Positions 44,341-55,871 of a stretch of 64,000 nucleotides of DNA are shown here, one piece after another (positions within the stretch are counted from its first letter, which is position 1; every line of letters begins with the position of its first letter). A program made the translations under genes and the position numbers. Origin of the DNA: Marsupella aquatica (Eukaryota > Marchantiophyta); contig OZ316893.1 in the NCBI GenBank assembly GCA_973895155.1, forward strand, positions 16,244,001-16,308,000, written 5' to 3'. The notes under the pieces are model-generated. The model was not told the origin of the DNA. It saw nothing but the letters and a program-made list of their open reading frames with translations, and made no database searches.

Positions 44341-44370
44341 ATAGGGGAGGAGCTTGGGAAGGAGGAGAGA

Positions 44371-46928
44371 TGGTGGGGGAAGGAGGATCGGGTGATGGGG
44401 GAGACGGGGCTGGGCCATCCCGGCCATATGAGTAGATAATGAGGGAGTTGTTTGTGGCCAAGGCAGGGCTTTTAGTGGAGGATGCAGCAAGAGTAGTCCT
44501 GGTGCTTCAGGTTTTGTTTGATGCCTCAAAAGGTGAGGCAGAGAAGGCTGCTACAGCAGCCCTCACAACAGAGAAAGAGACGAGGAAGAAGAGAAAGGAG
44601 GCGGAGAGGGCTAGGGCAAATGGTGAGGCGGCTCTCTCTCCTCGGCAAAGGGAGAAAAAGCTTTGAAGAGAAGCTAGGGAGGCAGAGAGGCTGCAAGTTG
44701 AGGAGCAAAGGCGAAGGGAGGCTGAGAGGGCTCTGCAACCTGAGCTGGCTATCAATTCAGGTGGGGCTCCAATGCCCAGGAGCTACAATTTGTTCCGCAG
44801 CCAATTCTTGCAGGTTGTGAGGGCAAATTTTGGGCCACTAGACTACTGGGGTAAGAAAACATAGGAGGAGAGGACCAGGGTTTGGGAGCAGATCAAAGAA
44901 AGATTCAAGAACGGAGCCCACCTTGAAGACAGATTTCTAAACAGTCAAATTTCAGCCTCTGTTTCAGATGCAAGGAATCATGTGCGGGAGAAGATGAGGG
45001 ATTACCTTACTGTTTTGCCAATAGATGCAGAGGTGGTCAAGGAGCACTAGTGTCCAGATGTGATTCCCCAGGGTGCATATATGGACAGCTTGGCTTGAGG
45101 AGGAGCTCTCTGTTCGAGCCTGGCTAAAGAGACAACATTGGGACAACAAAATCAGGATTGCAGAAGAAAAACGAGCTGTCAGGGAGGATATTGACATGGC
45201 CCCCCTCCAACTGAACCTTCGACAATGGGCAGCTCAAGCAGCAAGACTTCAAAAACCTCCTGCAAACATCATAGCAGCATTGAAGTGAGTAGAAGAGAGG
45301 CCCTTTGTGACTCACCGGATGGGGCAAGGCAGCTCCAATCGATTGAAGGCCTAGTTTGTAAGTGGCTCCTCCCTCCTAGCTCCCTCCTCCCTTGCTCCTC
45401 TCCGTGACCACCTGACTTCTCTTGCAAAGAGTGAACATTTTGGTTGTCCCATTTTGCTTTATCACGTTCCGATCCCCCTTTTTTTGCTCTCGGGACTGTT
45501 AAGTCCGATGGTTGTTCGTTCTGCATTGGAACCCGCATCGGACATAGTAACATTCAAATTTGGCAGAGAAGGGGTCCAATAGCAGTCCAATGGAATCCAC
45601 ATCGGATGCTGCATCGGAACGTGTATATTTTGAGTGAATTTGGGTTTATTTTGTTTAAAACGGGTAGGATTTAGGGTTTTTTTGATTGCATAGGATAGGG
45701 ATGCTTGACTTGCATGAAATTCTGGAATGGACCCCTTCTTGAGTTCACTTGTGATTTTTTTAGGGTTTAGAGTATTTGCTAGGGGTTAAGTAAGTTATAG
45801 AAGTTATATATAAGGCATAGAGTTTTGAGAGGGAGAAGTTTGGTATAGGGAGTGGATTTTATGGTTGAAACTAAATTTATTGTGCTGATGTGGTCTTTTA
45901 ATTTTGAAATGTCAGGAGAGAGAGTATGGCCGTCCCATTGATCCAAAAGAGAGGGAACTAGCAACAAGGGATGGACCCTGTGCTCTAAAGCGTCAGATTG
46001 AGGATGAGCTGGGAGAGGTAATTGTTCCCTCCCCCTACCTAAGTTGGGACAATGTTTTGCTTAGCTAGAGCACTACTACATTTGTAGAGTTTTGACCAAG
46101 TTCCTTACTTTAATTAATTGTAATGTGCAGGAGGAGGAGGAGGAGGGGTCTCGGGAGTCAGATGATGAGGACTCAAGATCTGAGGCAGGGTTGCAGAGGG
46201 AGTCTAGAGCTACCGCAACTGTTCCTAGAGTTTTCCAGGCTGTTCCTATAGTTGCCCAGACTGTTCCTAGAGTTTCCCGGGCTGTTCCGATAGTTGCCCA
46301 GACTGTTCCTAGAGTTGCCCCTACTGCCCAGATACCTCATGTTACCCTCACATTGGGAGGGAGGGGAGGTACGTGGGTCACATGTTGTTGATGGTGTGAG
46401 CTCTCATCAGTCACAGGGAGCATCGCGGGCTGCAAGGCCGGGGCCTTCAGGGGGTAGTAGAGGTGGTGCAGGCCCACACCATCGCTCAAGAGTATGCTCT
46501 GCACCTAACCCCCCTCGTCAAGGAGTATCTGGTGCACCTAGCCCCCCTCGTCAAGGAGTATCTACTGCACCTAGCCCCCCTTGTCGAGGCAGTGGTGACT
46601 TGGACGATGGTGGCTCTAGGGGTCTAGCGCCATCTCGTGAGTCAGGTGGCAGTACAGCATAGCATGGGCCACATGCATCATCCGCAGCCACAGCCTCTCA
46701 TCACTCTAGTAGGTCTGCCGGGGGGGCAAGGCCTCCTTTTACTCTGTTGTGTCAGGGGTTGGTGGGACTTCTACCGTGCCTAGCGGTGCATCTAGTGGGT
46801 CAAGGGGTAGGACAGGATTAGACCCACCATCTGGTCAGCAGGTGGCTCCACCGGTTGTGGATCCCGCATCTGTTCCCCACCTTCGCTCTCGCCACAAGAA
46901 GAAGAAGGGACGGAACACACCTTTTTAG
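44371..46928 (+). pseudogene. TNPA-like protein of CACTA-2, multi-exon with stops
   Basis: The start (MVGEGGSGDGGDGAGPSRPY) matches the minus-strand start at 30,046. Next come MRELFVAKAGLLVEDAARVV, a long Glu/Arg/Ala coiled-coil-like stretch, RSYNLFRSQFLQVVRANFGP with LDYWGKK, and REQIKERF-like WEQIKERFKNGAHLEDRFLN. An intron-like stretch with subterminal-type motifs lies at 45,430-45,650. Then come an acidic exon (EEEEEGSRESDDEDSRSEAG, about 46,130), a 12-residue repeat (AVPIVAQTVPRV, 46,220-46,330), a Ser/Gly/Pro-rich part and a basic end LRSRHKKKKGRNTPF at 46,928. In-frame stops lie near 44,432, 44,664, 44,863 and 45,050. It resembles Transposase_24/TNPA accessory proteins that bind CACTA subterminal repeats. 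Confidence 0.6.
46218..46580 (+). repeat. Coding minisatellites in the TNPA-like gene
   Basis: A 36-bp unit (ctgttcctagagtttcccgg / ctgttcctatagttgcccag alternation) is repeated at 46,218-46,325. A second 36-bp unit (cctcgtcaaggagtatctg.. cctagcccc) occurs three times at about 46,505-46,580. Both keep frame. Confidence 0.75.
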
Positions 46929-47099
46929 AGGTTAGTGCCGTGTAGGTAGGTCCGGTAGCTTTGATTAGATCTTAGCAGGTGCCATGGAGTGTAGTCTCTA
47001 CTTAGTGCTCCATTTAGGTGTTCCCATGGAGCAAACAGTCGTTGAGATGGGTCTACTAGGTAGGCCCATTCCATTTTGTACATATCGGGGTCGTCCCCT

Positions 47100-47787
47100 T
47101 TTTTAATATGAGATTTTGACCACATGTTTTGAGCCTCCTTTGGACCCTAATATATTGGTTGATGTTCTCAAATCCCAAATAACCACCCATGAATCCCTAG
47201 CTATTGTAACAAAGCCATCCGTTATGATGTCCGTTTGCACCTTCATTGGTCCTTCCGTTTCAATCACCTTCGCAACATATGATCCTTTTTGCATCGGACC
47301 CCTCCAACAAAACCAAAACATCAAAACGATGTGTCCGATGGCAAAGTCATTGGATTTTCCAAACCTCATTACATCGCAATATCGGATACTAGGTCTAACG
47401 CAACATCCGATAATTCTCCAAAGGCAAACTCCGATACTAAATGTATCGTAAAATCTGATACTACACGCATCGCAATGTACGTAGCAAAAACTATGGAACT
47501 ATCCCATACAATTACTATCGGACAATTGTCGTTTTGAGATAGGGTCTGTTTGTTGGTGTGCGATACGTATTAGATCGGATGTGCAGGTTTGTGAATGGGT
47601 TGGAATTGAAAAGTCCGTCGGCATTGTCAATGGAAAGTCCAAAGTAAGTCCGATGGTTGATTTTCGATGAGGATTGGATGGGATATTGCGAAGTGGGTTG
47701 CATCGTATAGTTGATTTTTCCGAAATGAAGTTTCCGAAGGGATCCGACAGAATAGCTATCGGATAATGGCCCTAAAATGTACTAGTG
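47100..47787. repeat. CACTA-2 subterminal repeat array and terminus
   Basis: There are many copies of (t)ccgat and atcgga in both orientations, for example at 47,300, 47,335, 47,385, 47,405, 47,430, 47,515, 47,570 and 47,650, ending in the CACTA terminal repeat. They are the expected binding sites for TNPA-like proteins. Confidence 0.8.
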
Positions 47788-47870
47788 CTTGTCACACACA
47801 TCTAAGCATAGTCACAATCAACATCACAAACATAAGAGAATGGAGTACAAGTGAAACTCCTATCTACACA
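47788..47870 (-). repeat. Gypsy 3' LTR, part cut by CACTA-2
   Basis: On the minus strand it begins TGTGTAGATAGGAG immediately after a gggttttggaca-type sequence and runs to gacaag, where CACTA-2 is inserted. The missing 40 bp are at 13,674-13,713. Confidence 0.8.
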
Positions 47871-48079
47871 TGTCCAAAACCCGCAATCGCCCCCCTAGCT
47901 GGGAGTGTGGTCCCCTAGCTGGGAGTGAGGTCCCTTAACTCTAGCTAGCCATAAGTTATACAATTGAAGGTTGGTATACACCTTTTTAAGTGTGAAGATC
48001 AGGAGGCCGGGTGCAAGTGAGCCCCATCGATCACCTTCCGGCAATCTATACTTTCCATGAGAACACAAATGGTAACTGG

Positions 48080-48510
48080 TTGGCTTCACCAACATTGAGG
48101 ACACAACCATGATCCCCTAGGAATCACCTCCAACGGTGGTGTCAAAAACATTATGTGTCATCCTCTAAAACACTTATCACAAATCAACATAGTGGCTACT
48201 CCTTGAGCAGATCCACACAACATACACTTCAAGCCGACACAAATTTGAGCCAAGCTTGGATCTACTATACCATCAATGTTTGAAAGATGACATGGTGCAC
48301 AATTGCGTACATGATCCTTCCAAACCATACCGTCCCGTCCTTCCAACATTAGGACACCAGAAGATAACACTTCATGCACACGTAAGATTGTCCGACCTGC
48401 GGTCACATCAAGTGTCATTGGTGCTATTTGCTGCAAATAAATAAAATCACCAAGATGAAACCCTCAAACCCTCGCACAATAACCTCCTCCACAAATAGTG
48501 GCATACCTCA
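48080..48510 (-). pseudogene. Gypsy integrase C-terminus with a PHD finger
   Basis: Downstream of the integrase core the frame reads ILRVHEVLSSGVLMLEGRDG and KDHVRNCAPCHLSN, then a C4HC3-type finger: CMLCGSAQGVATMLICDKC, FRG, a TGA where Trp is expected, H, then LTPPLEVIPRGSWLCPQC. The C-x2-C / CDxC / WH / PPL..P.G.W.CPxC pattern is that of a PHD finger, a reader of histone H3 tails. Two changes damage it: Trp to stop at about 48,155 and one expected Cys replaced (IMFL for xxCL). Many gypsy elements carry a chromodomain at this position to guide integration; a PHD finger would be an alternative targeting module. Confidence 0.75.
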
Positions 48511-49504
48511 AAGTATCACATGTTGAGCAATGGCAAGGTTGTCAAAGGCCATGGGCATGACTCTCTCAAAAACTTGTGCCCTCTCTAAACCCACATTGAC
48601 CCAAACATCAGGATCATCCAAATCCACAACAATTGCCACATCACGACGAATAGCCGCTGGCAAATCTGGCTGTCTATCATCGAGCAAGAAATAAGGTGAG
48701 AAGGATGCAAGTGATGCTTGTCGACTAAAATGGTAGCCCATAGCTAACCAAGGTAGCTGGAGATCCCAATCTCCCAAATGACCAACCTGCAAGCCATACT
48801 TACGCAATCCTCTCTTCACGGTTTATACAACTCTCTGTGCCAATCCATCTGCCTCAGGATGATTACAAGAAGTAGTACAATGATCAATAAGAGCTTGCTC
48901 ACAAAAACCCTCAAACTCTCCACAAAAATTTGTGCCCTGATCAATCAACACCTCAACCGGTGCTCCAAAATGACTGAGTACTCGATCCAAAAATGCGATA
49001 GCCACTCCTCCACTAGTTTTATCTGGCAATGCCACTAGTTCAATCCACTTGGAGAAGTGCTCCACCATAACCAACATACCGATTCTGACGTTGGGTAAGG
49101 GGTAATGGACCAACAAAGTCCAAACTCCATCGATATCCCAAACCCATTACTGGTAATGGATGCAATTGGGGAGTGGGAGCATTGAACGATGCTTGCACTC
49201 GATCACATACCACACACTTAGCAATAAATTGTTGGACATCAGTGTGCATACCATGCCACCAATATTGTGTCTGCAACAAGCTATGTGTGCATTTCACACC
49301 AAAGTGACCCAACTCCTTGTGTGCATGTCGCACCAAATGTACTTGTTGTGATGATTTTGGTACAACCAACACCTTGCCATCACGTAGTATCCTCAAAAGA
49401 TGGTTTCCTTCCCATCGGAATCTCTTGGCTTGTTGTAGAACCCTATCTCGCTCCTTAGCATCACAATTGCCAACAATGGAGCCACCACGCAAATATTCCA
49501 ACAT
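48511..49504 (-). pseudogene. Gypsy integrase, zinc-binding and catalytic domains
   Basis: The HHCC domain reads HAHKELGHFGVKCTHSLLQT and CVVCDRV. The core reads WSLDFVGPLPLTQRQ, then after a frame change MVEHFSKWIELVALPDKTSG, LIDQGTNFCGEF and NHPEADGLAQRVV, which supply the three acidic residues. The end (GLQVGHLGDWDLQLPWLAMG, then QPDLPAAIRRDV) is the usual segment before the C-terminal domain. Frameshifts near 49,100 and 48,820 interrupt it. Confidence 0.85.
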
Positions 49505-49647
49505 CCTCTTGTTGTTATGAATATCTGGCTGTCCAAAATTGCCTCATCAACATCCATATCTGAAGACTCAACGTCTACCCCATCCAATGAAGTAGAGTCC
49601 ACAGATCCACTATATGTTAGAACCCAACAAAGAAAGGCACATGCATG

Positions 49648-50825
49648 CTATCCTGGCACACTCTCCTTATCTGACTCATCATGCCATCGAGCTCTAGTCT
49701 CATCCTCTTGACTGGTACATGGATTGTGGCTCAACCCATTTGCATCCAAGTTCACTTTACCAGGCCTATGTACAACCTGGAAATCATACTCTTGTAACAA
49801 CAATGCCCATTGTGCAAGCTTCCCTATAACCTTGTTAGACTCCATTAACCACTTGAGGGGCTGGTGATCAATGATCAAGGTGAACGGATTACCAAACAAA
49901 TAGCAACGGAAATGTGCCATAGCCCACACTGCCGCCAAACACTCTCCCTCATACGAGCTATACTTAGCCTTTGCTGAATTGTTTGATCTACTGGCATACG
50001 CCACAACAAACTCATTCCCCTCATCATCCTTCTGAGTCAGCACTGCTCCAAGTCCTGCTCCACTCCAATCAGTGTGTAGCTGAAATGGTCATCCCAAATT
50101 GGGTCTTCTCAAAATAGGTGTTGACGCCAATCTTGCCTTCAACTCTTGGAAAACATGTTCTTGGTTGTCACCCCAAATCCACTCATGATCCAACTTAGTG
50201 AGTATGGTTAAAGGCTTAGCAAGCTGGCTAAATCCTTTAACATACAGTCTATAATAGCTTGCCAATCCCAAGAATGCACCAACTCTACTCACATCAGTAG
50301 GACAAGGAATCTGTGTAATGGCCTCCACCTTAGTCTCTTGCACACCCAATCCTCTTGGGTAGATAGTGTGGCCCAAACACTCAATTTTGTCTCAGAAGAA
50401 CTTACATTTTCCAGGATGGAGTTTCAACCCATGTTCTCTCAATCTCTCCAACACAATCTGCAAGTGCCTTTGATGTTCTTCCACCGTAGAAGAATAGACC
50501 AAAATGTCATCAATGTAACATCTCACAAAATCCAAACTTGCAAGAATTTGATCCATGACTCTTTGGAATTCAGCTGGTGCATTCTTCAACCCAAATGGTA
50601 AGAACAACCACTGATACAAATGATCTTTGCCATAAGAATCAATTCCCCAAAATGTTGTCTTGGATCTATTAGAATGCCTAATAGGCAATTGATGGTACCC
50701 TGCCTTGAGGTCCAACGAACTAAATATCTTCGCATGCCCCACAACATCAAAGGTCTCCTCTGGTGTGGGCATGGCATATCAATCGGACTTTGTGGGTTTT
50801 GGACATGTGTAGATAGGAGTTCCAC
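49648..50825 (-). pseudogene. Gypsy reverse transcriptase and RNase H
   Basis: RT starts abruptly at MPTPEETFDVVGHAKIFSSL, without the upstream fingers region, and has FLPFGLKNAPAEFQRVMDQI and the catalytic CYIDDILVYS, then HPGKCKFF*. After stops it continues ALGLASYY-like FLGLASYYRLYVKGFS. RNase H has HTDWSGAGLGAVLTQKDDEG, YEGECLAAVWAM and LIIDHQPLKWL. Stops lie near 50,392, 50,089 and 49,648. This is a Ty3/gypsy order, RT-RH-INT. Confidence 0.88.
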
Positions 50826-50925
50826 TTGTACTCCATTCTCTTATGTTTGTGATGTTGATTGTGACTATGCTTAGATGTGTGTGACAAGCAATGTATGTTG
50901 TGTAACTATGTGTATGCGCACGACA
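50806..50925 (+). repeat. Gypsy LTR in inverted orientation
   Basis: It starts TGTGTAGATAGGAGTTCC and ends TATGCGCACGACA (TG..CA, 120 bp). It is nearly identical in sequence, but opposite in orientation, to 47,788-47,870 plus 13,674-13,713. It is preceded by gggttttggaca as in the other copy. Confidence 0.8.
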
Positions 50926-53900
50926 GTGGGGTCCAAGCAAAATAAATCTAAAATTTTAAAAATAAATAAATAAGGTACTCAAAGCTCTCCTTGTAACAAG
51001 AGCATCGTTGTATGAAAACGCAATTTCCAATAACTTCACAACAGAAAATTTGTTTCCTTGGTTCACGAGTCATTGTGCTAGTACTTGCTTCCCCCCTTTT
51101 GTGGGGCTTATAAACATTAAAAAACCAAGTTGAGGAAATTAAGTTCTTTTGGTCTTTTATAATTGAGCAAACTACTTGAGACGGTATGAGTGTGAAGCAC
51201 TTAATCTACTCTAAGTTTCATCTACCATAAGGACCAAATAAGGTATTTAAGGACCTAAATGTACCTTACATTTTATCTTTTTTATCTAACTCTAAAAAAT
51301 GGTTAGAGCAATTGTGTGGAGGGGAAAGAGCAGTCACTTCTGCAAGTAAAGTGTTCAGCATTTGATGGTGTTCTGGAGCTCTTTTGGACTTTAGTGAATA
51401 TTGATAGGAAACTACTACATCCAGTTCCCTGATGGAATAAAAAAAATCTAAGTGTCACTAGAGGCATCTAAACCCCACTTTTGTGGGATTGTATGTGTTA
51501 ATTCTGCTCGGATTAAAAATATATACAAGTGTCAGTAGAGGCGTCTAAATCCCACTTTGGGGGGGAGGGATGTGTGTTAAAAGGCTCATGCGGAGGCTAG
51601 TTACTTTTGAACCCGGAACCTGTGTCGCCCCACTCTTGCGCTCTACTGTTAGCCCATGGCCTCCATGACCTTGGTCACAGTGTTTTCTAGGTATTTATTT
51701 TCATTTTCCGGGCATGAAACCTGCAACTACTGGCTATCAACAGCCACTGACCAATGGAGCAAGTGCAACAGGATAGCATTTAATGTGACTCCCCTGACTT
51801 ATAGAAGGAAATAAAAGTACCTTGGAAGGATGGAGTGAAGATCTGAACCAAAAGTGCTTTGGCCACTGACAAGGTATTTTAGGAGAGAAATGATGACAAA
51901 GTTAATGATAGGGAAAATATTTGGACAAAAGTGATGATTTGCTTACTCACAATGTACTTTTTGGACATAAATATAAATGGTACTAACCAAGTATATCTTT
52001 ATGTTTAAATCTAATCCACGCAAGTAGGGTTTATCCATCAGGACTTCATGAATAATGTGCAACTCCATCTGGGCTTTAACTTATGAATTTGTAACAAAGG
52101 AAACAATGTACAATAATTAAATTAGTTTGTGTATATGCTTTAATACTTGGCATGAAATAAATACTTGTTCAATTGTTTTAGTTATTTTTTAATTTTAAAA
52201 ATAATCATCACTGCAAAATACTGTAAGTGTTTATATCAAAATGCCCATAATTTCTCAGATTCATAGGGTCCTCACTTCTCTTCTTCCAACCCATTGCGCG
52301 CAAAGAAGTTAGGGTTTTTTAATTCAAACTACGCGGAAGACTTTAAAAATATTGTTGAAGAAATATAGGGTTTTTTAATACAATATTGAGAATTATAAGA
52401 ACTATAGGGCTTTAATATCAAGTGTGTGAATATTCCATAAAGTTAGAGGTTAAAAATAGTAAAATTTGACTTTAGTTTCTTAAGTCTTGAAAACTTTGCA
52501 TGTGATATGGGATCTCCCTTGGAGTGAGGCCTCCAAGCTCAGATTTGCATCATGTAACTATTTTGAGGTTTCATAAGCACTCTCAATTACATTTTGTGGA
52601 CAAAATTTTGTAATTTACTTTTGGCACAAGCCGGGATGACATGCATAGTTGCCATTGATATTTGAGTTGGCAAAACAGCTCCAAAATCTTCCCTTCTCCA
52701 GCTCATAATGAAATGATGCAAAGAAAACTAATGGGAGCAAGATTAATATCTAATATTTATAAGAAAACACTAGGTGGTCCCACATATTTTCCCTCTTACA
52801 CATTCAAGATGTTCACCAATTTGAACAACTCCCGCACAAAACACAGGCCACAAATTAGTGTCTATTCATTTGGAATTTTGGGGAAGCCTAATGAGGGTTG
52901 GGAGGGTTATGATGCTTTGACAATACCAACAAGGTGCTAAGAGGACTAGAGTGAATATGATTTACAAAACCAATAATATTGTGACACATTAAGACTAAAT
53001 GAATGGTTCACGTGTTTGTTGTTTACTACTGCCTGTCCCTCTCACTGGATTCTTCATGCAATACATGTAAATTATCATTACCAGGTGCCTCTTACTAGAC
53101 TTCAATGCTTTCAGTCAATGAACATACCAAATTAGTGGCTAACCCTAAACTAACACTCAACAAAACTGGAAACTAAGGAGTGATTACAAATCAACAAAAG
53201 CCAACTAGACCAACCTTTCCCCTCCTTGTCTACCCTAACCTTCTACCCCATTTGTTTTCTTTTGTCCACAAATTCTATTTCACTTTTGTTGTTTTTTCCA
53301 TCCAATCTTTTTCATCTCATTGATTTGATGAGGAGGGTCATCAGAAATTTTTGGGACATCCTTTTTTAGTTGAATTTATTTAGTACGCAGGTTGCCAAGC
53401 TAGACAGCATTGGAAAAAGTCTCAGCCCAAATGGACTTGAGACAAAAACAATATGGCAAAAGACTCTTGTTGCATTCTTAGGATGCTGACTACCCTAGTA
53501 GCATAGAAATAACCTCATGAAAATCCAAAAAGAACAAGTGACTAACTGTCATCTTTAAATGTCAACTTTGATCTCATTTGTAGATCTAAAAAGTCTGACA
53601 ACATGCATCTTTCATTTGTTCATGTTTGTGTGATAAGATGTTGATACGATGCAACCATTGGTAAGGGATTTTAGAGGAATCTTTTCATGGGGATGTAAAA
53701 AATCACTTCCACCCAAGGAAAGAGCCAGTGACCAACCATAGACCAGACGTGTCCAACAGGGCATCTTAAACTAGGATGCTCACAGACTTCTACGGTGAAC
53801 TGAACGCTGCCGCACCCTAACCCGCCTGATAATCACCTAACCCAACATTAACTCACCCTGGTTTGCACGACTTACAGTACAATAAGGCGGCCAAAAGTAG

Positions 53901-55154
53901 TAACCCAGGGTACCCCGAATCAGCCTATTTTTTAAGGATTTCACTTTTTTGCCAGAGTGACTAATGTAAAGTGTGCCAAGGAGAAGATGCTCAAAATATT
54001 CATAATTCAATTATTTTCCTGACAATCAGATCTCCCTAGATTTAAGGTTGACCATTAGATTCTGGCTAATGGGGCCTGGGATATATTAGATGGAGCACTG
54101 GCTATTGAGACAGCAAAATAGTAGAGAATTTTAGCCAAATGTGGCGAACCATTTTTGGGGAGGTGGAATCTAACGAATTTTCGCCACTAAAAAAAACATC
54201 CCTGCTAGCCATAAAAGGAGACAGTCTCGAAAACAGCAAGTCTGCCACACAGCCACAGTGTGAAACGCACAGCGCTAGGAGTGGAGAGATGATCTGTAAG
54301 CGTTTTTCCAGACTATATTCCCCCGACCGCACGAGCAAGAATTTGTTTAGGTCATTCGCAACCATTTTCTGCTCTAGAAAATTCCAACTGCGGCTCACCT
54401 CAAGTTTCAAAAACACACCAAAATTGCAACCCATTCGAATTCATTGAGACTTTTGGGTCGGGTCAAGTTACTGTTTTAATTCAGAGCACATCAATCAATG
54501 CTTGACTTGAAATGGATTACCGTACTTTGTACATATACTCTCTCATCCGTGTAACTTCTCAACCGTGCTCTCGATCGCGAATCTAAGTTCGTAATTACAG
54601 AGGAAAATAGTGCGCATAAACTAGAGAGAGAAACGTGCATATAGAATCAAATTCTTCATAATTATGTCTTGGTGGGAATAATAATACCTGCATGAAGTAC
54701 ATGCCAGTTTTGACGTGATCAAGGGCCACAGTGCATTCAAGAGATCATGAGGTGAATAAGATATGCAGGGCAGCAGCGCAGCACGCAGGTATGGAGACTC
54801 AGAGGTGGCCCATGTGCTTCGTATGATTCCCAGTGATAGGCGCAGCTCTTACATTTTTGTTAGATATATGAATCTCTAGCAGCCGTTACGTTGGGTTGTG
54901 TCAATCGTCGTCGGACCGGGACCCCATTGGGAAGCGAGATATGAGACCCTCGAGGATTCTAAGTACGGCGGATCAAATTACCGGCAGTACCATACCCTCA
55001 AATGATAGTGTCAGCATAAATTTCAGTACGGTACCCATTCGACGTAACGACGAATGTCAGCTGCTATCTCTACGAAATGAAGGGAACCGTTGTACCTCTA
55101 GCTCCACTAGGCGGCCTTATATGTGGTCAAGATAGGGTTTTTGTTATTAAACTG
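50926..55154. other. AT-rich unassigned region
   Basis: About 4.2 kb have no recognisable domain on either strand. A possible SINE remnant lies at 51,435-51,690, with a duplicated ~60-bp block (51,450-51,500 and 51,525-51,590). The open frames at 52,662-52,940, 54,139-54,447 and 54,896-55,135 have no recognisable motif. The second is open on both strands, so I do not call any of them genes. Confidence 0.5.
51560..51690 (-). repeat. tRNA-derived SINE remnant (tentative)
   Basis: The minus strand reads gggctaacagtagagc (box A-like), then about 30 nt later ggttccgggttcaaaag (box B-like, GGTTCAAA). This is the spacing of a tRNA-type internal promoter. It is followed by a duplicated aagtgggattta(g)acgcctctac block. 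There is no cloverleaf, so it is not a tRNA gene. Confidence 0.4.
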
Positions 55155-55159
55155 CCATT

Positions 55160-55302
55160 TGTTGAAACACCACCAGAATAATGTGGTTCTTCTCATTCAT
55201 GTGTGAGTTCTTTATACATTGAGGTGGTTACTTTAATGGTAACTACCTAAGGTTTGGTGTTAAACCTTACCCTAGAGTAGACTTAACCTATGGGTTCTAA
55301 CA
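55160..55302 (-). repeat. Copia-2 3' LTR
   Basis: TGTTGAAACACCACC...GGGTTCTAACA in plus orientation, 143 bp, preceded by CCATT. Confidence 0.95.
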
Positions 55303-55860
55303 CTCCCCTTGGGTGCATCACATCATAGGTTTGGTTAAAGTGATGCAACCATATTGAGTCTACTGTGAGGGTGTTCACTATTTGGTTGTGTAATGTAGTT
55401 CTAGTAAAAGAATCAGAAGGTGGTGTTTATGTAGCCTCATTAAAACCTCCTCTCCTTTCTTGCAGGAGGAAAGAGTGCTACCATCTTTGGATGAAAAATG
55501 AATAGGGTGTCGTATTGTAGTTTATGCGGTGTATTCTCTACTATGGGGTATCGTTACTGATGTGCAGTGGTCTTGTAGTCGGGTTTGGTGTTGTGGTGTT
55601 TTCCCGAGTAATGTCGCGGATTCGGAGTCGGTGGCGTTGTGCCCTAGTCTTGGTTGGAGCTTGTGTTCTTGGTGGTCGTGGGTTGTGCTCCGGTCGTCGT
55701 CTCCTTTCCTCTGGTGATTGGTCGCCTCATCTCCATTCTGGAGGTTGTCCTCGTCGCTTTTGTGAATGGTTGAGGTTCAGATTCTTCTGTGTGTCGTTGT
55801 CGTGGATTTGATTAGGGTATCTGTTCTTCAATGCCCTCTATCCGTTGCGTTCGCCCCCTG
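55303..55860 (-). other. Copia-2 polypurine tract and 3' untranslated region
   Basis: The plus strand CTCCCCTTGGG next to the LTR is the polypurine tract on the coding strand. The remaining ~540 bp have no conserved frame. Confidence 0.6.
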
Positions 55861-55871
55861 ACTTTTGGATT

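Larger units (their letters stand above)
38489..47787 (-). mobile_element. CACTA-2, near-complete element body (TNP2, SET, TNPA-like)
   Basis: The right terminus is CTAAAATGTACTAGTG at 47,772-47,787, preceded by about 680 bp rich in TCCGAT/ATCGGA motifs and followed by CTT and a gypsy LTR. The left terminus has been displaced to 13,351-13,673 by the inversion. Gene order from the left: TNP2 (minus, 41,913-38,674), SET gene (minus, 43,368-42,058), divergent spacer with subterminal-type motifs (43,470-44,340), and TNPA-like gene (plus, 44,371-46,928). CACTA element 1 has the same order. Only a few frameshifts are visible, mostly in homopolymer runs, so this is the better reference copy. Confidence 0.85.
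47788..50925 (-). mobile_element. Ty3/gypsy element remnant with inverted LTRs
   Basis: A pol region on the minus strand (RT, RNase H, integrase, PHD finger) is flanked on its 3' side by an LTR in the same orientation (47,788-47,870, cut by CACTA-2). On its 5' side, where RT is truncated, it is flanked by a 120-bp LTR in the opposite orientation (50,806-50,925). Gag, protease and the start of RT are missing. The two LTR copies differ by about one base over the shared 83 bp. The arrangement suggests self-integration or a later inversion. Confidence 0.75.

Noticed and set aside
46069-46085. cactactacatttgtag resembling a CACTA end
   Set aside because: It lies inside the TNPA-like gene of CACTA-2 without a subterminal array on either side, and has two mismatches to the terminus.
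47786-50925. DNA transposon with ~95-bp terminal inverted repeats around pol
   Set aside because: The inverted repeats are TG..CA LTRs of a gypsy element (one is preceded by a purine-rich tract after pol), so this is a rearranged retroelement rather than a Polinton-like or other DNA transposon.
51600-51660. Possible tRNA gene
   Set aside because: Box A- and box B-like motifs are present, but no acceptor stem or anticodon arm can be formed, so a SINE head is more likely.
54102-54447. Overlapping ~100-110-codon frames on both strands
   Set aside because: No homology that I recognise, and the two are mirror frames, so neither is supported as a gene.
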